Notes: generated from the sequence alone by a model not told the origin. 61,655 nt of DNA from Acetatifactor sp. (GCA_024695935.1 JAILHH010000038.1:1-61655); one strand, 5' to 3'. Positions 17,358-25,948 are shown, counted from the first letter of the stretch. Program-made: numbers and translations.

Positions 17358-17705
17358 TACAGTTTTTTTGTTGATTTTCTTTATTAAACTGTATGTCATT
17401 TTCCCTTTGTACCGTTTTATTCTTATTTTCCCGTAAAAAACTGTAAGCCTCTTTGTGGTATATACAGTTTTTTCCCTTTTTCATTTCAAAAAACTGTAAT
17501 TATTTTTCGGCTTACAGTTTTATTTCATTTTTTCCTGCAATAACTGTAAGACTCTTTCCTCTGTATACAGTAAAATTTCTATTTTTCTTAAATAAACTGT
17601 AAACACGATTTTTCGTTTACAGTCTTTTTTCTCTTTTCTTCAAATAAACTGTAAGCCCTTATTTTGACATACAGTTTTCTTATTATTTTCTTTGAAAAAG
17701 CTGTA
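17358..17705. repeat. Array of seven 36-bp palindrome-ended repeats at a 52-bp period
   Basis: Seven units of exactly 36 bp start at 17358, 17410, 17463, 17513, 17566, 17618 and 17670. Each begins TACAGTTT (or close) and ends AAACTGTA (or close), with a 20-bp T/C-rich centre that is not conserved base by base. They are separated by variable 14-17-bp segments. The mean period is 52.0 bp, which is not a multiple of three, so it is not a protein repeat. It lies between the glgP promoter and the aldolase-like gene. Unit length and spacer length do not fit CRISPR, and no cas gene is present. Confidence 0.9.
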
Positions 17706-17794
17706 AATTGCTTTGCGTGACCTTTTTACGTATTTGTCCCGTTGATATCTGTTCGGAAACTCAGCGCAGTTACACGCCTGCTCCGGCACTGATA

Positions 17795-17845
17795 TAAAAA
17801 ACCACCTTCCGTGTCGTAATGAGGTGACTCAGAAGGTGGGTTTTA
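17795..17845 (-). terminator. Terminator of the aldolase-like gene
   Basis: On the minus strand AACCCACCTTCT pairs with GGAAGGTGGTTTTTT across a 20-base loop, directly after the stop codon at 17846. There is a T run after the stem. Confidence 0.75.
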
Positions 17846-18826
17846 TTACTCTATATCCATTACTTCCTGATAGAAGTTGGTGTAATCTGTTCTGTTCTCA
17901 TCCATAAACTTGATAGCTGACTTAGGATGAGTATTCATCAGCCCCGTTAGCATATATGAGGTGTCATACCCCCATTTGGCTCCGGTCTTTTTCAGTTCCT
18001 CCATGTCGTTGGAAAGGAAACCAAGTATCGGATAAAGATTGTACTTGGGATTTTTCAAAAATGCAAGGAGGCTTTCAAGGTAGCAGTTTCCTGCGCCTCT
18101 TCCCATTCCGGCTATTGTTCCGTCAAGAAGGCTTACGCCCTGGCGGATGGCCTGAATAGTATTTGCAAAAGCAAGCTGCTGATTGTTGTGTCCGTGGAAA
18201 CCGATGGTCTTTCCGGTCTTTGATGCGATCTCCAGATACATATCCGCAAGTCTCTCGATCTGTTCGGGATAAAAGGCTCCGAAGCTGTCAACCAGATAAA
18301 TCGTATCAACGTCGCTCTGAGCTAAGATCTCGAGGCCTGCCTTTAAGTCTGTCTCACTGACCTTTGAAACTGCCATCAGATTCACAGTAGTCTCATATCC
18401 CTTCTCCACCGCATCCTGGATCATCTCCACGGCTGTGGGGATCTGGTGAATATATGTTGCCGTACGGATCATGTCAATGACTGAATCCTCACGCTTTAAA
18501 ATATCTCTCTTGTAATCGGTTCTGCCCACATCGCTCATAACGGAGATCTTTAAATCCGACTCATTGGTTCCTACGATGCCGCGGATATCCTCCTCGTCGC
18601 AAAACTTCCACTTTCCGAAATCGTTGACATCAAAAATGTCTTTTGATGCCTTGTAACCAAATTCCATATAATCCACGCCGGCCTTAACATTTGCCTTGTA
18701 GAGGTTTTTAACAAAAGTGTCGGTAAATCTGAAATTATTAACAAGTCCGCCGTCTCTCAATGTACAATCAAGTATCTTGATATCGGGACTGTATGACATT
18801 AATGATCTTGATGCTATTGGTGCCAT
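17846..18826 (-). CDS. HMGL-like (DRE-TIM) aldolase of unknown substrate
   Basis: The 326-residue protein is a TIM-barrel metalloenzyme of the DRE-TIM group: ILDCTLRDGGLVNNF (metal-binding Asp and catalytic Arg, residues 18-32), YLVDSFGAFYPEQ near 190, GFHGHNNQQLAFANT with the two metal histidines, and LDGTIAGMGRGAGN. The nearest well-known relatives are 4-hydroxy-2-oxovalerate aldolases, but the acylating acetaldehyde dehydrogenase partner is absent here, so that name should not be taken literally. It is monocistronic with its own promoter and operator-like repeats. Confidence 0.75.
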   Translation of the reverse strand: MAPIASRSLMSYSPDIKILDCTLRDGGLVNNFRFTDTFVKNLYKANVKAGVDYMEFGYKASKDIFDVNDFGKWKFCDEEDIRGIVGTNESDLKISVMSDVGRTDYKRDILKREDSVIDMIRTATYIHQIPTAVEMIQDAVEKGYETTVNLMAVSKVSETDLKAGLEILAQSDVDTIYLVDSFGAFYPEQIERLADMYLEIASKTGKTIGFHGHNNQQLAFANTIQAIRQGVSLLDGTIAGMGRGAGNCYLESLLAFLKNPKYNLYPILGFLSNDMEELKKTGAKWGYDTSYMLTGLMNTHPKSAIKFMDENRTDYTNFYQEVMDIE

Positions 18827-18868
18827 TTTACTCCTCCGTCGATGTCGTAATATATCAGTTTCGAATCT

Positions 18869-18907
18869 CGCTTTAAAGCGTTACGCTTTAAACCGCAACG
18901 CTTTAAA
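18869..18907. promoter_or_regulatory. Triple CGCTTTAAA operator-like repeat
   Basis: Three direct copies of CGCTTTAAA begin at 18869, 18884 and 18899 (15-bp steps). The first two also form a perfect dyad, TTTAAAGCG-TTA-CGCTTTAAA. They sit just downstream of the -10 box of the aldolase-like gene, a position for a repressor. Confidence 0.6.
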
Positions 18908-18919
18908 CTGTTGAAGTCT

Positions 18920-18948
18920 AATTTATACTTTATTTTTATTTCTGTCAA
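18920..18948 (-). promoter_or_regulatory. Promoter of the aldolase-like gene
   Basis: On the minus strand: TTGACA (18943-18948), 17 bp, TAAATT (18920-18925). The -35 box overlaps the tadA stop codon. Confidence 0.7.
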
Positions 18949-19472
18949 GGGGTTGAAGCCAAATTTTGCTTTTTTTCTTCTTTTTCTTTTTTATTCCTGA
19001 CACGGAGCTCCGTGAAAAAAAGCTTCAGCATGTCGCTGCATTCCTGCTCCATAACTCCCCTTGTCACCGAAACCTGATGATTAAACTCAGGCATATCAAG
19101 GATATTTAAGATAGATCCCGCACAGCCGGCCTTTGGATTCATACATCCCATGACAACTTCGGGGATCCTGGCCTGGACAATTGCTCCGGCACACATCTGG
19201 CATGGCTCCAGCGTGACGTAGAGTGTACATTCCTCAAGCCTCCAGTCTCCGATCACTTTGCTGGCCCTGTTTATGGCCGTTATCTCAGCGTGGGCCAGTG
19301 TGTTTTTGTCAGTATTTCTCCTGTTATAACCCTTGCCGATGATCTCTCCTTCATGCACGATCACGCATCCTATGGGAACTTCGCCAAGCTTGTAGGCCTT
19401 TTTTGCCTGCTTCAGGGCTTCCTTCATGAACTTTTCTTCTACGCTTAATATCTTTGCCAATCTAAAAGCCAC
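18945..19472 (-). CDS. tadA: tRNA-specific adenosine deaminase
   Basis: The enzyme converts A34 to inosine in the tRNA-Arg anticodon. Zinc ligands and the catalytic glutamate are visible: His61 and Glu63 (LAHAEITAIN), Cys91 and Cys94 (EPCQMCAGAI). At 175 residues it carries a short Lys/Glu-rich tail. The start is uncertain: the GTG at 19472 lies very close to a GGAG motif, while a TTG four codons on or the Met at residue 16 are alternatives. It overlaps the upstream small gene by 11 bases. Confidence 0.9.
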   Translation of the reverse strand: MAFRLAKILSVEEKFMKEALKQAKKAYKLGEVPIGCVIVHEGEIIGKGYNRRNTDKNTLAHAEITAINRASKVIGDWRLEECTLYVTLEPCQMCAGAIVQARIPEVVMGCMNPKAGCAGSILNILDMPEFNHQVSVTRGVMEQECSDMLKLFFTELRVRNKKEKEEKKQNLASTP

Positions 19473-19716
19473 TCTCCTCTAACTGTTCTTCCAGCTGTTC
19501 CAGCGCTGCTGCCTCCTCTGCTGTACCGGCTCCTGCCGCCTTTGCGGCTGAAGCCACAAGTGTAAGTATTGCCATGACGGAAGCGATCCTTGCAGCAAGG
19601 GATGTTTTCTTACGTTTCTTTGGTGACGCAGTCAGGTAGGAATACTCCAGATCCATATTCGGTTTTTCCTCCGGTGTTATCACATACTCCGGCACAAGGT
19701 CGTATTCTTTTTCCAT
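19462..19716 (-). CDS. Small membrane-linked protein of unknown function
   Basis: The 84-residue protein has an acidic N-terminus, a basic patch (SPKKRKKTS), one hydrophobic Ala-rich segment near residues 41-63 and a Glu-rich tail (AALEQLEEQLEE). It is probably a single-pass membrane protein with the tail on one face. A GGAG motif lies before the ATG, and its end overlaps tadA, which supports it being real. I do not recognise the family. Confidence 0.6.
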   Translation of the reverse strand: MEKEYDLVPEYVITPEEKPNMDLEYSYLTASPKKRKKTSLAARIASVMAILTLVASAAKAAGAGTAEEAAALEQLEEQLEESGF

Positions 19717-19736
19717 TACGGTCTCCGAATCAAAAA

Positions 19737-20753
19737 TTATTTTCCCTGATGAACCACAAGCTGCTTAAACGGTATCTCCACTCCGGCCTCATCAAAACCA
19801 AGCTTCACTTCTCTGTTAATGATCCTGGTAGCCTTGTAAATATCTCCTTCGCTTACCTCTGCGGTGATCCTTAAATCAACGCTGCTGTCCGCAAGTTCCT
19901 GCACGCCCACATATTCGGGTGCTTTTGAAAATACATCGGGATATTTTTCCGGTATGGCGGATATAATGCCATTTAAAATCTCTTCAGTCTTTTTAAGATC
20001 CGCGCCATATGAAATGGGTACATCACAAATCGCAACGCTGCTTGCCATTGAGCGATTAAGGACATTCCTTAAATCCGAATTGTTCACGATCTTTACGTTT
20101 CCGCCAACGCTCTTAATGCAGGTCACGCGCACGCCGATACTTGTTACGGTTCCTCTGAAACCGTCATACTCTATGATATCTCCCACGTTAAATTCGTTTT
20201 CGAATGCAAGGAAAAGCCCGGTGATCACATCCTCAATAAGGCTTTCCGCCGCAAAGCCCACAACCAGTGCCACGATTCCGATGCTTGCAAATATTGTGGA
20301 GAGATTTACTCCCACAATGCTTAAGCACCAGAATATTCCCACCAGCCCTATGGCATAATTTAAATAGCTGTTTGCCATTGAATGAAGGCTTTTTGCCCTC
20401 TTGGTCTTTGGACTTAACTTACCTAAAATAAGCTGTATGATATCCCTTACCAGCACCAAAAAAAGTATCACTATGATAAGCTGGAATATGCCGATCCAGT
20501 TGATCTTAAACATTCCTGTCAAAGCACCCGGTCCGCCAAACAGGCTTGACCATGTATCATTTATGGTTTCTCTCATGCTCTTTGGTAAAAATGCCAGCAT
20601 CGCAGGATTCGTCACTACTAAAACCATCACAAATACAATGGCTGTCTTTACCAGGTGCTTGATATTTCTCTTTGTAACGGCAGCGGTGTCCTTTGTGGCT
20701 TTTTTTATCGCCTTTTTTATCTTTTCTTTATTACCCTTAGCTTTTTCTTTCAA
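19737..20753 (-). CDS. mscS: MscS-family small-conductance mechanosensitive channel
   Basis: The 338-residue protein has three or four membrane helices (near 33-52, 85-105, 130-150, 158-185) and the MscS pore signature with small residues (IGIVALVVGFAAESLIEDVITGLFLAFENEF). The beta domain NVGDIIEYDGFRGTVTSIGVRVT and a cytoplasmic C-terminal domain follow. It would release solutes during hypo-osmotic shock. The start is TTG at 20753 with GGAGG eight bases upstream. It lies 20 bases before the small-protein gene. Confidence 0.92.
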   Translation of the reverse strand: MKEKAKGNKEKIKKAIKKATKDTAAVTKRNIKHLVKTAIVFVMVLVVTNPAMLAFLPKSMRETINDTWSSLFGGPGALTGMFKINWIGIFQLIIVILFLVLVRDIIQLILGKLSPKTKRAKSLHSMANSYLNYAIGLVGIFWCLSIVGVNLSTIFASIGIVALVVGFAAESLIEDVITGLFLAFENEFNVGDIIEYDGFRGTVTSIGVRVTCIKSVGGNVKIVNNSDLRNVLNRSMASSVAICDVPISYGADLKKTEEILNGIISAIPEKYPDVFSKAPEYVGVQELADSSVDLRITAEVSEGDIYKATRIINREVKLGFDEAGVEIPFKQLVVHQGK

Positions 20754-20848
20754 AACTTATCCTCCGATGTTTTGACTGTTCTAAACTCATGGACAGTATA
20801 TCACAAATCCAAAAAAATACGAAATTATCTTTACGGGGATGTTGCCAC

Positions 20849-20948
20849 GCACGGATGAAACACGCTTTGCGAGTTACATCTGTGATTAGCAATCGCCAAA
20901 TGTCTGCCTGAGCAGGCTCGGCAGTCGTTAAATTCGTTGCCATAACAA
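20849..20948. repeat. Dispersed stem-loop repeat, copy A
   Basis: The segment has the imperfect stem ACGGATGAAAC...GTTACATCTGT, then GATTAGCAATCGCCAAATG, GTCTGCCTGAGCA, and ends CGTTGCCATAACAAAA. It matches copies at 31.7 and 60.2 kb. It lies between the ABC-transporter terminator and the mscS gene. Confidence 0.8.
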
Positions 20949-20982
20949 AACGCTGCAGAAGCTTTGATCTGCAGCGTTTTAA
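20949..20982 (-). terminator. Terminator of the amino acid ABC operon
   Basis: ACGCTGCAG...CTGCAGCGTTTTGTT on the minus strand, with a 9-bp stem, lies 40 bases after the ATPase gene stop. Confidence 0.85.
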
Positions 20983-21019
20983 ATCTTTATTGTTATTGTG
21001 ATTCAGATTTACTCTTGTA

Positions 21020-21742
21020 TTAGAGCACCTTTGACAAAAATGACTTTGTTCTCTCTTCCTGTGGATGGTCGAAAACTTCCTCGGGAGTGCCCTGCTCGAT
21101 GATATTTCCTTCGTCCATGAAAAGTACTCGTGTGGCAACTTCCCTGGCAAATCCCATCTCGTGAGTTACAACCACCATGGTCATGCCATCCTCTGCAAGT
21201 TCCTTCATGATCTCAAGTACTTCTCCTACCATCTCCGGGTCAAGAGCGGATGTGGGCTCATCAAAGAGCATCATCTCGGGTTTCATCATGAGAGCTCTTG
21301 CGATGGCAACACGCTGTTTTTGTCCGCCGGAAAGCTGTGCGGGATATGCATCTGCCTTGTCGGGAAGACCTACTCTCTCTAAAAGCCTGAGTGCCTCCTC
21401 GTGAGCTTCATCCTTTGTCATGAGTTTGAGTTTTACGGGGGCAAGGGTCAGGTTGTCCTCGATAGAGAGGTTCGCAAATAGGTTAAAATGCTGGAATACC
21501 ATTCCAAGTCGCATCCTGACCTTGTCAATATCGGTTTCCGGAGAAGTGATCTCGCAGTCGTCAAAAAATATCTTTCCGGATGTGGGTACTTCAAGCATAT
21601 TCAGGCAACGCAAAAATGTGGATTTTCCCGAACCTGACGGGCCGATTATAACCACTTTTTCACCGGGCTCGATCTTTTCCGAAATATTATTTAATACATC
21701 TACTCCGTCAAAGGATTTACTGAGATTCTCAACGCTTATCAC
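21020..21742 (-). CDS. Polar amino acid ABC transporter, ATP-binding protein
   Basis: The 240-residue ATPase is of the GlnQ/ArtP type: Walker [10 protein letters not shown] (about 34-42), Q-loop VFQHFNLF, signature [15 protein letters not shown], Walker [21 protein letters not shown] and switch His in [13 protein letters not shown]. It powers the permease whose gene overlaps by 14 bases upstream. The substrate cannot be read from the ATPase. Confidence 0.93.
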   Translation of the reverse strand: MISVENLSKSFDGVDVLNNISEKIEPGEKVVIIGPSGSGKSTFLRCLNMLEVPTSGKIFFDDCEITSPETDIDKVRMRLGMVFQHFNLFANLSIEDNLTLAPVKLKLMTKDEAHEEALRLLERVGLPDKADAYPAQLSGGQKQRVAIARALMMKPEMMLFDEPTSALDPEMVGEVLEIMKELAEDGMTMVVVTHEMGFAREVATRVLFMDEGNIIEQGTPEEVFDHPQEERTKSFLSKVL

Positions 21743-22451
21743 TTTCCCTCAACCTCCTTTCCATCTTTCCGAGTAACCAGGAAAGAAGCATTACCATCAC
21801 AAGGTATATGATGGCGATGGCAAAGTAGGGAACGAAGGCCTGGAAGGTCTTGCCCTGAATTATCATGGCGCCCTTGGTCAGATCCTTAAGTCCTATGACC
21901 GTAACGATACTTGTTTCCTTTAAAAGTGTTATCAGCTCATTTCCAAGAGCGGGAAGCACATTTTTGAAAGCCTGGGGGATAATGATATTCTTCATTGTAG
22001 TCCCATATGAAAGCCCAAGGCTCCTTCCTGCCTCCATCTGTCCTTTGTCAATGGACATGATTCCCGATCTGATGATCTCCGCAACGTATGCTCCGGAGTT
22101 GATACCAAATGACAAAATGGCACATCTGATCAGATTGGCGTCAGTACTCCTGGCGCTGGCCCATACCACAAACCACATTATAAGGAGCTGAACCATTGTA
22201 GGGGTTCCCCTTATGACTGTGATGTATACCTTTGCAAAAGCATTCAGAATACGAAGTATAACACTCACTTTTCTGCCGGGCTGACGCTGATCGTAGGCGG
22301 ATCTGATTATTGCCAAAACCACGCCGAGGATCAGGCCCAAAAGGCATGCAAATATGGTCACTATCAATGTGACTCCAAGTCCCTTTATAAAATATTGATA
22401 GTTGTCATCAAGTACAAAGGTTTGATACAAACCAAGTTTAAAACTATCCAT
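21729..22451 (-). CDS. Polar amino acid ABC transporter, permease
   Basis: A His/Glu/Gln/Arg-opine family permease with about five membrane helices and the EAA loop ([19 protein letters not shown]-type segment followed by [18 protein letters not shown]). The frame opens at 22499, but I prefer the ATG at 22451 (240 residues, [12 protein letters not shown]), which has a GAGGT site six bases upstream. Translationally coupled to the ATPase gene. Confidence 0.92.
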   Translation of the reverse strand: MDSFKLGLYQTFVLDDNYQYFIKGLGVTLIVTIFACLLGLILGVVLAIIRSAYDQRQPGRKVSVILRILNAFAKVYITVIRGTPTMVQLLIMWFVVWASARSTDANLIRCAILSFGINSGAYVAEIIRSGIMSIDKGQMEAGRSLGLSYGTTMKNIIIPQAFKNVLPALGNELITLLKETSIVTVIGLKDLTKGAMIIQGKTFQAFVPYFAIAIIYLVMVMLLSWLLGKMERRLRESDKR

Positions 22452-22564
22452 AAAATACCTCAAAATCCAATAAACTAAAAGACGCTTCCCACAAAACACA
22501 CAGGTACATTTCTATATAAACAGTTGCTGAATAAATTATTTACCTGTTTATGCATCCTGAGTGA

Positions 22565-23302
22565 TTATTCGGCAGTGATATACTTGTCAAGAATTGCCTG
22601 TGTTGTGCCGTCTGCTGTCATCTCGGCAAGTGCCTTGTTAATCTCTTTTAACAGGTCCTCATTTTCCTTTGAAACAGCGATTGCATAATCCTCTGCAACA
22701 TATTCAGTATCAAGGATCTTTAATCCCTCATTGCCTGCAACGAAGCTCTGAGCGGGCTGGCTGTCGATGATAACACAGTCAACTTTTCCCTGAACAAGAG
22801 CCTGAACTGCTGTTGCACCGTTTGTATAAGCGATAACATTTTCCTCGCCGTAATCTTCTGCACAATAAATATGTCCTGTAGTATTCTCCTGAACACCGAT
22901 GAGTTTTCCGTCAAGGTCATCGGGAGAAGCGATATCGCTGTCCTCTTTTACGATGATAACCTGAACTCCGCCTGCATATGAGTCAGAGAAATTTACATTC
23001 TGAAGACGATCTTCAGTTACTGTCATACCGGCAATACCCATATCAACCTTGCCTGTCTGAACTGAGGTGATGATCGAGCCAAATTCCATATCAACGATCT
23101 CAAGCTCGTATCCAAGTCTCTTTGCAAGTTCTTCTGCGATCTCTGCGTCGATACCAACGATCTTGTCTCCGTCGTAAAACTCATAAGGAGGGAATGCTGC
23201 GTTTGTTCCCATGGTAAGAGTCTTTGACTGGCTGCTTCCGCAAGCTGTAAACATCATGACTGCCATTACGGCTGCGATTAAAAGTGATACTGTTTTTTTC
23301 AT
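22565..23302 (-). CDS. Polar amino acid ABC transporter, substrate-binding lipoprotein
   Basis: The protein starts with a lipoprotein signal (MKKTVSLLIAAVMAVMMFTAC, cut before the Cys of FTAC) and continues as a periplasmic-binding-protein type 2 fold: MGTNAAFPPYEFYDGDKIVGID, VDMGIAGMTVTEDR and a C-terminal DGTTQAILDKY. I chose the ATG at 23302 (GGGAG upstream) over the longer open frame to 23404. It captures the amino acid for the permease and ATPase downstream. The ligand is probably polar, but not assignable here. Confidence 0.92.
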   Translation of the reverse strand: MKKTVSLLIAAVMAVMMFTACGSSQSKTLTMGTNAAFPPYEFYDGDKIVGIDAEIAEELAKRLGYELEIVDMEFGSIITSVQTGKVDMGIAGMTVTEDRLQNVNFSDSYAGGVQVIIVKEDSDIASPDDLDGKLIGVQENTTGHIYCAEDYGEENVIAYTNGATAVQALVQGKVDCVIIDSQPAQSFVAGNEGLKILDTEYVAEDYAIAVSKENEDLLKEINKALAEMTADGTTQAILDKYITAE

Positions 23303-23403
23303 AATAATTCTCCCTTCCACGTGCATTATCCCGCGCTTTGCAGTTATGCACTCTGAAACTTTTTTTCCGCAGGTCTTATAGACAAACCTCGGACAATAAT
23401 GCA

Positions 23404-23432
23404 ATTATATACACGAGGATAAAATAAATCAA
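23404..23432 (-). promoter_or_regulatory. Promoter of the amino acid ABC operon
   Basis: Minus strand: TTGATT (23427-23432), 17 bp, TATAAT (23404-23409). The transcript would have a leader of about 95 bases. Confidence 0.7.
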
Positions 23433-23498
23433 GTGAATGTTGAATATTTATACATAATTTATTAATATTAATCATCTTTACCCACATTTATTCCTTAC

Positions 23499-23527
23499 TT
23501 GACAAAAGGCCCCATCTTCAATAAACT
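23499..23527 (+). promoter_or_regulatory. Promoter of the SRP RNA gene
   Basis: TTGACA (23499-23504), a 17-bp spacer and TAAACT (23522-23527), placing the transcription start near 23534. Confidence 0.75.
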
Positions 23528-23533
23528 AAATAT

Positions 23534-23676
23534 TGCCGCAAAGCAGCCGTGGTGATGAAACTTCGGTCTCGCGCAATGGAAATCCACGAACCGTGTCAGG
23601 TTGGGAACAAAGCAGCACTAAGAGGAATCTTTCATGTGCCGTGAGGGCGCCGGGTGGAGCCACGGCTTGCCGAGTG
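23534..23676 (+). ncRNA. ffs: Signal recognition particle RNA
   Basis: The conserved domain IV hairpin is clear at 23595-23616: GTCAGG, then TTG-GGAA-CAA (GGAA tetraloop at 23604-23607), then AGCAGCAC, which is the Ffh-binding element. The ends pair (GCAGCCGTGG near 23542 with CCACGGCTTGC near 23660), closing a rod of about 140 bases. A strong promoter precedes it and a terminator follows. Exact ends are estimated. Confidence 0.9.
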
Positions 23677-23697
23677 GTATAAAACATATATTAATCT

Positions 23698-23732
23698 AAC
23701 GGACCTTTCATAAGGTTCTTTTTTATTTCAAA
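23698..23732 (+). terminator. Terminator after SRP RNA
   Basis: GGACCTT-TCAT-AAGGTTC is followed by TTTTTTATTT on the plus strand. Confidence 0.7.
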
Positions 23733-23764
23733 CCAAAGTTTTTCCTATATAAATATAAAGAGAT

Positions 23765-24730
23765 ATGAAAAAAGATAAGGACTATTACCTGGATCAACTT
23801 CATAATATGCTATCTTCCTGTAGTCTCTGCCCCAGGAATTGTAAGGTTAACCGACTATCCGGAAAAACCGGATTCTGTGGCATGGATTTTAAAGTTTATG
23901 CCGCAAGAGCAGCGCTGCACTTTTGGGAAGAGCCCTGCATATCCGGCTCTTCAGGCTCCGGAGCAGTATTTTTTTCCGGTTGCAACATGAAATGCATCTT
24001 TTGTCAAAACAGGGAGATCGCCCTCGGAAAGCTGGGCATGGAGATCACTGTGGAAAAGCTTTCGGATATTTACCTTATGCTTCAGGATGAGGGCGCAAAC
24101 AATATAAACCTTGTGACCGGCACCCATTACATTCCTCAGATCGCCCTCTCCCTCTGTATGGCAAAGGAAATGGGTCTACATATTCCCATTGTCTACAACA
24201 CTTCAAGCTATGAATCCGTAGAAAGCCTGAAGCTTTTGGATGGCCTCATAGACATTTACCTGCCGGACTTAAAATATTATTCGCCAGACATTTCAAAGGC
24301 TTACTCCTCCGCGACTGACTATTTTCCCGTGGCATGCAAAGCCATTGCCGAGATGTACAGACAGGTGGGGGAACCTTCTTTTTATGAGAAAGACGGCGAA
24401 CATCTGATGAAAAAGGGAATGATAGTAAGGCACCTGATCCTGCCCGGAAACACAAAGGATTCAAAAAAGATCCTTCGTTACCTTCACGAGACATATGGTA
24501 ACAGTATATTCATATCTATTATGAACCAATACACGCCCCTTTCCCAGGTAAGCGAACATCCTCTGCTTTCCCGAAAGGTTACAGAAAACGAATATGACAA
24601 AGTTGTCACTTTTGCCGAAAAAATAGGCATAGAAAACGGCTTCATCCAGGAAGGAGAAGCCGCTGATGAAAGTTTTATTCCGCCATTTGATTTCGAAGGA
24701 TTATTAAAGAATCCCTACGGGGATCAATAA
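23765..24730 (+). CDS. Radical SAM protein, pyruvate formate-lyase activase-like
   Basis: The 321-residue protein has the radical SAM motif CNMKCIFC (CxxxCxxC, about residues 75-82) after an N-terminal Cys-rich segment, CSLCPRNCKVNRLSGKTGFC. This is the YSCCxxCPRxC layout of the PflA-related group often named putative pyruvate formate-lyase activating enzyme. No glycyl-radical enzyme lies next to it, so its target is unknown. It is the first gene after the SRP RNA. Its end overlaps the convergent CdaR-like gene by seven bases. Confidence 0.85.
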   Translation: MKKDKDYYLDQLHNMLSSCSLCPRNCKVNRLSGKTGFCGMDFKVYAARAALHFWEEPCISGSSGSGAVFFSGCNMKCIFCQNREIALGKLGMEITVEKLSDIYLMLQDEGANNINLVTGTHYIPQIALSLCMAKEMGLHIPIVYNTSSYESVESLKLLDGLIDIYLPDLKYYSPDISKAYSSATDYFPVACKAIAEMYRQVGEPSFYEKDGEHLMKKGMIVRHLILPGNTKDSKKILRYLHETYGNSIFISIMNQYTPLSQVSEHPLLSRKVTENEYDKVVTFAEKIGIENGFIQEGEAADESFIPPFDFEGLLKNPYGDQ

Positions 24731-25812
24731 CCCTGCTCATCAAGATAATTCATGTAATTGACTACCATAAGAGCGATCTTAAATGTAAGGGCATCGTCGA
24801 AACTCCTTAAGTTCAGGCCGGTGCTCTTTTCGATCTTTTCCAGTCTGTAAACCAGAGTGTTTCTGTGCACATAGAGCTGCTTTGCAGTCTCTGATACGTT
24901 CATATTGTTCTCAAAGAATTTATTCAGCGTGTTCATGGCTTCCTCATCAAGATCCAAAGGAAGGTTGTCCTTGAAGGTTTCCTCGATAAACATCTTGCAC
25001 AGGTTTACAGGCAGCTGATATATCAGTCTTCCGATTCCAAGTTCGGAATATGCAGCCACATTTTTTTCCGCATAAAAGATCTTACCCACATCCATTGCCA
25101 TTTTGGCCTCTTTGTAGGACTTTGACACATCCTTTAACTCATCCACCACTGTTCCGAATGATACTCTCACATTCATCATGGCCTCAGTGTTTACCAAAGA
25201 TACTATGGTATCCGCTATATCCCTCAGATTCTCCTGAGAACTGTCCTTAGCCACGGATTTTACAAGAATGATATTGCTCTCATCCACAGCTGTAATGTAA
25301 TCCCCGCTCTGGGAAGTATATAAACTCTTTAAAAGTTCCGATATGGCGCTGTCCTTTTGGATCTTTGCCTCCACCAGATATACCACTCTTTTGCAGGTGG
25401 TCTCGATGTGAAGTTTTTTTGCTCTGTTGTAGATATCCACAAGGAGCATATTGTCCAGGAGAAGATTCTGGAAAAAATTATTTCTGTCGTATTTTTCCTT
25501 GTACGCGATCACAAGGTTCTGAAGCTGACACACTGCAACTTTTCCAAATACATATACATCATCGCTTCCGCCCGATGCCACCAGGATGTACATTACTTCT
25601 CCGTCATCCATTATTTTCAAAAGATGATTATTGCCTATTACCTGACTGTCTGCCGGTGAGGAAGCAAAACCTGTGATCAGATCGGATGTGATCTCACTTT
25701 TCTGTATTGTCTGCGCCACCGCTTTGCCCATCGTATCAAAAACAGTAAAGTCAACTCTGGTTATGGCCTTTAATTCATCCAAAGATGTCTGTATCGTCTG
25801 ATTTGAAATCAT
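24724..25812 (-). CDS. CdaR/PucR-family transcriptional regulator
   Basis: The 362-residue protein has an N-terminal sensor region (about 1-130, sugar diacid-recognition style), a degenerate middle domain, and the C-terminal PucR helix-turn-helix: TLNKFFENNMNVSETAKQLYVHRNTLVYRLEKIE near 305-340. In this family the HTH reads out small carbon compounds. It is followed downstream only by the radical SAM gene, which is convergent. The regulon cannot be read from sequence; the nearby sugar ATPase gene is a guess. Confidence 0.85.
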   Translation of the reverse strand: MISNQTIQTSLDELKAITRVDFTVFDTMGKAVAQTIQKSEITSDLITGFASSPADSQVIGNNHLLKIMDDGEVMYILVASGGSDDVYVFGKVAVCQLQNLVIAYKEKYDRNNFFQNLLLDNMLLVDIYNRAKKLHIETTCKRVVYLVEAKIQKDSAISELLKSLYTSQSGDYITAVDESNIILVKSVAKDSSQENLRDIADTIVSLVNTEAMMNVRVSFGTVVDELKDVSKSYKEAKMAMDVGKIFYAEKNVAAYSELGIGRLIYQLPVNLCKMFIEETFKDNLPLDLDEEAMNTLNKFFENNMNVSETAKQLYVHRNTLVYRLEKIEKSTGLNLRSFDDALTFKIALMVVNYMNYLDEQGY

Positions 25813-25916
25813 CTCTTGTCTCCTGTTCCTTTTTGAAACGTTCCTTTGAAAAACAATAAAATGAATACGCTTTCTTTTTTAATTGTAAGATCAATTCTCT
25901 TTCCAATCAAGAAAAA

Positions 25917-25948
25917 AATAGAGGTGCCGTCTCCGACACCTCTGTATA
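25917..25948 (-). terminator. Terminator of the MsmX-type ATPase gene
   Basis: AGAGGTGTCGGAGACGGCACCTCT followed by ATTTTTTTC on the minus strand, a 7-bp stem, about 12 bases beyond the stop. Confidence 0.85.

Noticed and set aside
17287-17484. 65-codon minus-strand frame over the array
   Set aside because: The 52-bp period does not keep a reading frame, the composition is that of T-rich DNA, and there is no ribosome site.
17358-17705. CRISPR array
   Set aside because: The repeat length (36 bp) fits, but only the 8-bp arms are conserved, spacers are 14-17 bp, far too short, and there are no cas genes in the window.
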